A stretch of DNA of 9,153 nt from Candidatus Caenarcanales bacterium. GTDB lineage: Bacteria; Cyanobacteriota; Vampirovibrionia; LMEP-6097. A model generated the notes under the pieces. It saw nothing but the letters and a program-made list of their open reading frames with translations. It was not told the origin of the DNA and did not search any database. Each line of letters opens with the position of its first letter. The first letter of the stretch is position 1. A program made the translations under genes and the position numbers. The DNA is taken from NCBI GenBank assembly GCA_022447685.1, contig JAKVAO010000088.1:1-9153 (forward strand). Direction: 5' to 3'. Positions 7,275 to 9,153 of this stretch are shown piece by piece.

Positions 7275-8228
7275 TTACTCTAAATTAATTTTGCCAAATT
7301 TTTGCTCTCTAAAGTCAGAAATAATCTTCAAAGCAGCTCTTTCCATATCAGCTTCAGCTTGCCCGCCTGTACCTTTACGAATCCAGCCCTTTTTGTGGGC
7401 TAATTTCTCGATTAATACTGATAAATATTCAGATTTTCCAACAATACTGATATCTCCTGCATCCTCAGCAAGTTCATATTCAGCTTTCAAATCTTGAATC
7501 TCACTTTCAGTCTTGTAATATGAACGAATCAAGCCTGGATATGATTTCTCAATAATCGGCATGGAAGAAAGAACCAATTCCATAGGATCAAAGCTCTTAG
7601 CTGAAACACAGTTACATAGTGCAAGCTTAATTGCTTGATCGTCAGAGTAAAGTTTTTGTGGAATTATACCTGGTGTATCTAGCAATAAGATATCAAGTTT
7701 ACTTTTAACTTTGACCCATTGCTGTTGCTGAGTTACTCCTGGACGATTTTCAACTTTGGCTTTTTTAGTCTGTGAGAGTCTATTGATGATAGTAGATTTT
7801 CCGACATTGGGGTAACCAACTACCATGACTCTAGCTGGGCGTTTTAGTATGCCTTTGGCTTTGAATTTTTCAGTGGTTTTAGCGGCGAGTTTATCAACAG
7901 CTCTAAGGAAATTAGCAGGTAAGGAATTTTTTCTAGAATCCACTATGAAACTTGCATAGGCTTCTTTGTCTTTGATTATGGTTTCTTGAGAAATTTTAGT
8001 TCTTTTAGGGTCAGCGAGATCACTTTTATTCAGTACCGAGATATATTCTTTAGTCCCGAGCCATTCTTTCAGGTCGCGGTGATGACTAGCAAAGGGAATA
8101 CGAGAGTCTCTGACTTCAATCACAAAGTCAATAAGTTTGATCTTCTCTTTAAGCTGTTTTTCAGCTTTTGCTATATGACCTGGGTACCAGTTGATGTGGA
8201 GTTCGCGTTTAGTTTCTTGTTCGGACAT
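7275..8228 (-). CDS. rbgA: Ribosome biogenesis GTPase RbgA/YlqF
   Basis: RbgA is a circularly permuted GTPase that acts in the cytoplasm in late 50S subunit assembly. The permuted motif order is clear: G4 NKSD at 67-70, a G5-like VDSRKNS near 96-102, G1 GYPNVGKS at 138-145, G2 T166 in RPGVTQQQQW, and G3 DTPG at 184-187. The N-terminal INWYPGHIAKA and the C-terminal pattern (E292 to E317: ADMERAAL, DFREQKFGKINLE) are family signatures, so both ends are intact; 317 residues is slightly above the roughly 280-300 usual for the family. The ATG at 8228 shares one base with the stop of the upstream gene (TAATG), and no Shine-Dalgarno sequence is seen, so translation is probably coupled. Downstream it converges with the ATPase gene across 30 bp without a terminator hairpin. 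Confidence 0.95.
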   Translation of the reverse strand: MSEQETKRELHINWYPGHIAKAEKQLKEKIKLIDFVIEVRDSRIPFASHHRDLKEWLGTKEYISVLNKSDLADPKRTKISQETIIKDKEAYASFIVDSRKNSLPANFLRAVDKLAAKTTEKFKAKGILKRPARVMVVGYPNVGKSTIINRLSQTKKAKVENRPGVTQQQQWVKVKSKLDILLLDTPGIIPQKLYSDDQAIKLALCNCVSAKSFDPMELVLSSMPIIEKSYPGLIRSYYKTESEIQDLKAEYELAEDAGDISIVGKSEYLSVLIEKLAHKKGWIRKGTGGQAEADMERAALKIISDFREQKFGKINLE

Positions 8229-9049
8229 TATTTACAATTAGCTAATTTTTCTTGTATCTCGATGGGTAGACTATATTTGAGATGTGGAACTTTTTTATTA
8301 TTTCTTGTGTTATTAGTAACAAAATGATTATAATTCACACAGACCTTATCGGTAGCAGAATCTTTTATGAATTCATCACTACCTACTTGGTATCCTTCAT
8401 TAGGTACTTCAAAATAAGCAATTAATCTATAAGGAGCATTTTTGTAGGCACTATCAATTTCATGTGGGAAACCATCTTCGCTTTTAAATATTTCAACTTT
8501 TGAGTTTTTAGAGCTTCCAAACTTTTGACTATATTGATTATTTTCTTGGTCTTTTTTTACGAAATGATAGTCATGGACCACATAGAGTTCATTTTGTTTT
8601 TGGTCACTGATATATAGTGCTATGGGATAATGATCTGGACTGGTCTCTTCGGGAGAATTAATTTGTTTTAAGCCATCAGCTTTAACTAGATTTATAAATA
8701 TTTGTTTGGCTTTATCTTTATTATTACTGAAATTTAGATTTTGGTAATAGTGACCTATTTTATTACCAGGGTCTGCTTGATCTGTATCAGGCTTTGAACC
8801 TAGCGCATACTCATAACAATTATCTGCAAATCGTAATATGCTGAACCTCGTAAGATCGTGACAAGGATGATGGGGGCTTAAAATATCTTCATTACACATT
8901 TCTGCCATGACCTCTCTTTTTTCCTTCTCATTAAGCAACACAAAATTTTTATTTTCTGGGTTTTGATCAATTGGGGCATTAGGTATCAAAGCAATTGGAA
9001 TTGCAAGCAGAGATGGAGCTAAAAGCTTGTTAAAATTTAGAAGCTTCAC
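8228..9049 (-). CDS. Putative secreted protein with papain/NlpC-P60-like Cys-His motifs
   Basis: Function is unknown. The 273-residue protein begins with a signal peptide: lysines at 2 and 8, a hydrophobic core at about 9-23 and a possible cleavage near PNA (23-25). Two segments resemble a widespread uncharacterised family that I recall as carrying NCYNYA and D(Y/F)H(F/W)YR..G.WSHK.G: here DNCYEYALG at 76-84 (C78 as candidate nucleophile) and HDYHF at 159-163 followed by SQKFG at 174-178 (H162 as candidate base). This pattern suggests a papain-like (NlpC/P60 or CHAP-related) fold, so a cell-wall or peptide hydrolase is possible but unproven. Five cysteines (52, 63, 78, 237, 272) leave room for disulfides outside the cytoplasm. 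The start is GTG; an in-frame stop lies 12 codons upstream (TAG at 9085-9083), with no better start between. No Shine-Dalgarno sequence is seen. Its stop overlaps the rbgA start by one base, forming an operon. Confidence 0.75.
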   Translation of the reverse strand: MKLLNFNKLLAPSLLAIPIALIPNAPIDQNPENKNFVLLNEKEKREVMAEMCNEDILSPHHPCHDLTRFSILRFADNCYEYALGSKPDTDQADPGNKIGHYYQNLNFSNNKDKAKQIFINLVKADGLKQINSPEETSPDHYPIALYISDQKQNELYVVHDYHFVKKDQENNQYSQKFGSSKNSKVEIFKSEDGFPHEIDSAYKNAPYRLIAYFEVPNEGYQVGSDEFIKDSATDKVCVNYNHFVTNNTRNNKKVPHLKYSLPIEIQEKLANCK

Positions 9050-9077
9050 GAAGATTATCTTAAACTTTGTGAAGCTT
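9041..9077. repeat. Nested inverted repeat over the GTG start of the secreted-protein gene
   Basis: AAGCTTCAC (9041-9049) and GTGAAGCTT (9069-9077) form perfect 9-bp arms around a 19-base centre. The centre itself contains AAGAT-T-ATCTT (9051-9061), a second dyad. The inner end of the left arm is the GTG start codon on the minus strand, so in RNA the stem would pair the start codon and codons 2-3. GATAAT on the minus strand (9058-9053) could be a -10 box, with GTTACA 18 bp further upstream as a weak -35. The structure could be an operator or a translation-blocking hairpin. If the transcript is leaderless, the upstream arm would not be in the RNA and an operator is more likely. Confidence 0.5.
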
Positions 9078-9078
9078 T

Positions 9079-9153
9079 GTAACTACTCAGGTAAAAAATA
9101 AAGATTATGTAAACAAATAGGTCTAGCTCTGGCCAAATCTAGTTATTCATGAG
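9079..9153 (-). repeat. Right copy of 75-bp terminal inverted repeat
   Basis: This is the inverted partner of bases 3-77, 74 of 75 bases identical. It starts one base after the nested dyad at 9041-9077 and runs to the end of the window, forming the 5' upstream region of the secreted-protein/rbgA operon. On that strand it contains CATAAT, a -10-like box, but without a well-spaced -35. It has no coding capacity beyond short fragments. Because the left copy lies behind the 3' end of fabF and this copy lies before the 5' end of another gene, the repeat is not tied to one kind of gene end, which argues against it being simply a terminator or a promoter. Confidence 0.93.

Noticed and set aside
7986..8327. 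A 113-codon plus-strand frame with a hydrophobic second half
   Set aside because: It spans the junction of rbgA and the secreted-protein gene on the opposite strand. Both of those have strong protein-level support, so this frame is a shadow.
1..9153. The window as a small linear virus or plasmid genome because of its inverted ends
   Set aside because: All recognisable genes are cellular, and fabF and rbgA are core chromosomal genes. No replication, capsid or mobilisation gene is present.

Overview
The window is AT-rich bacterial DNA holding six intact protein genes packed at very high density. No RNA gene, IS element, phage gene or CRISPR array was seen. The genes, from left to right, are fabF (-), an ABC-type solute-binding protein (+), a large M16 zinc metallopeptidase (-), a AAA ATPase with two possible membrane segments (+), rbgA/ylqF (-) and a secreted papain-fold-like protein (-). 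The first five alternate strictly in strand; only the last two form an operon, joined by a TAATG stop/start overlap. fabF and rbgA are housekeeping genes, so this looks like a chromosomal segment rather than a virus or plasmid. An exported solute-binding protein without a lipobox suits a diderm (two-membrane) cell. The low GC, the style of FabF and the presence of RbgA would fit the cyanobacteria-related Melainabacteria/Vampirovibrionia or a similar group, but this assignment is inference from memory.

Region by region: bases 3-77 and 9079-9153 are two copies of one 75-bp repeat in inverted orientation with a single mismatch, so the whole window is bracketed by them. fabF and the solute-binding protein gene diverge across only 24 bp. 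That gap holds a symmetric -10 box (TTTATAAT) that can be read on both strands, and neither gene has a Shine-Dalgarno sequence, which suggests leaderless or nearly leaderless transcripts. The solute-binding protein and M16 genes converge and overlap by 4 bp at their stop codons (TTAA). The M16 peptidase and AAA ATPase genes diverge from the longest intergenic region (129 bp), which holds a perfect AAGGAG ribosome binding site for the ATPase, a small dyad and a poly-T tract. The ATPase and rbgA converge with 30 bp between them. No convincing intrinsic terminator was found anywhere, and no gene-free stretch exceeds 130 bp.

Functionally the genes are a mixture: fatty acid elongation (FabF), solute capture (an orphan binding protein with no permease nearby), peptide degradation (M16), an ATP-driven remodeller of unknown target, 50S ribosome assembly (RbgA) and an uncharacterised exported protein with a candidate Cys/His pair. 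The two most interesting features are the bracketing inverted repeat and the M16/AAA pair, which together carry the parts list of an FtsH-like machine (hydrophobic segments, AAA motor, zinc protease) on two separate, divergently transcribed proteins. A working link between them is speculative.
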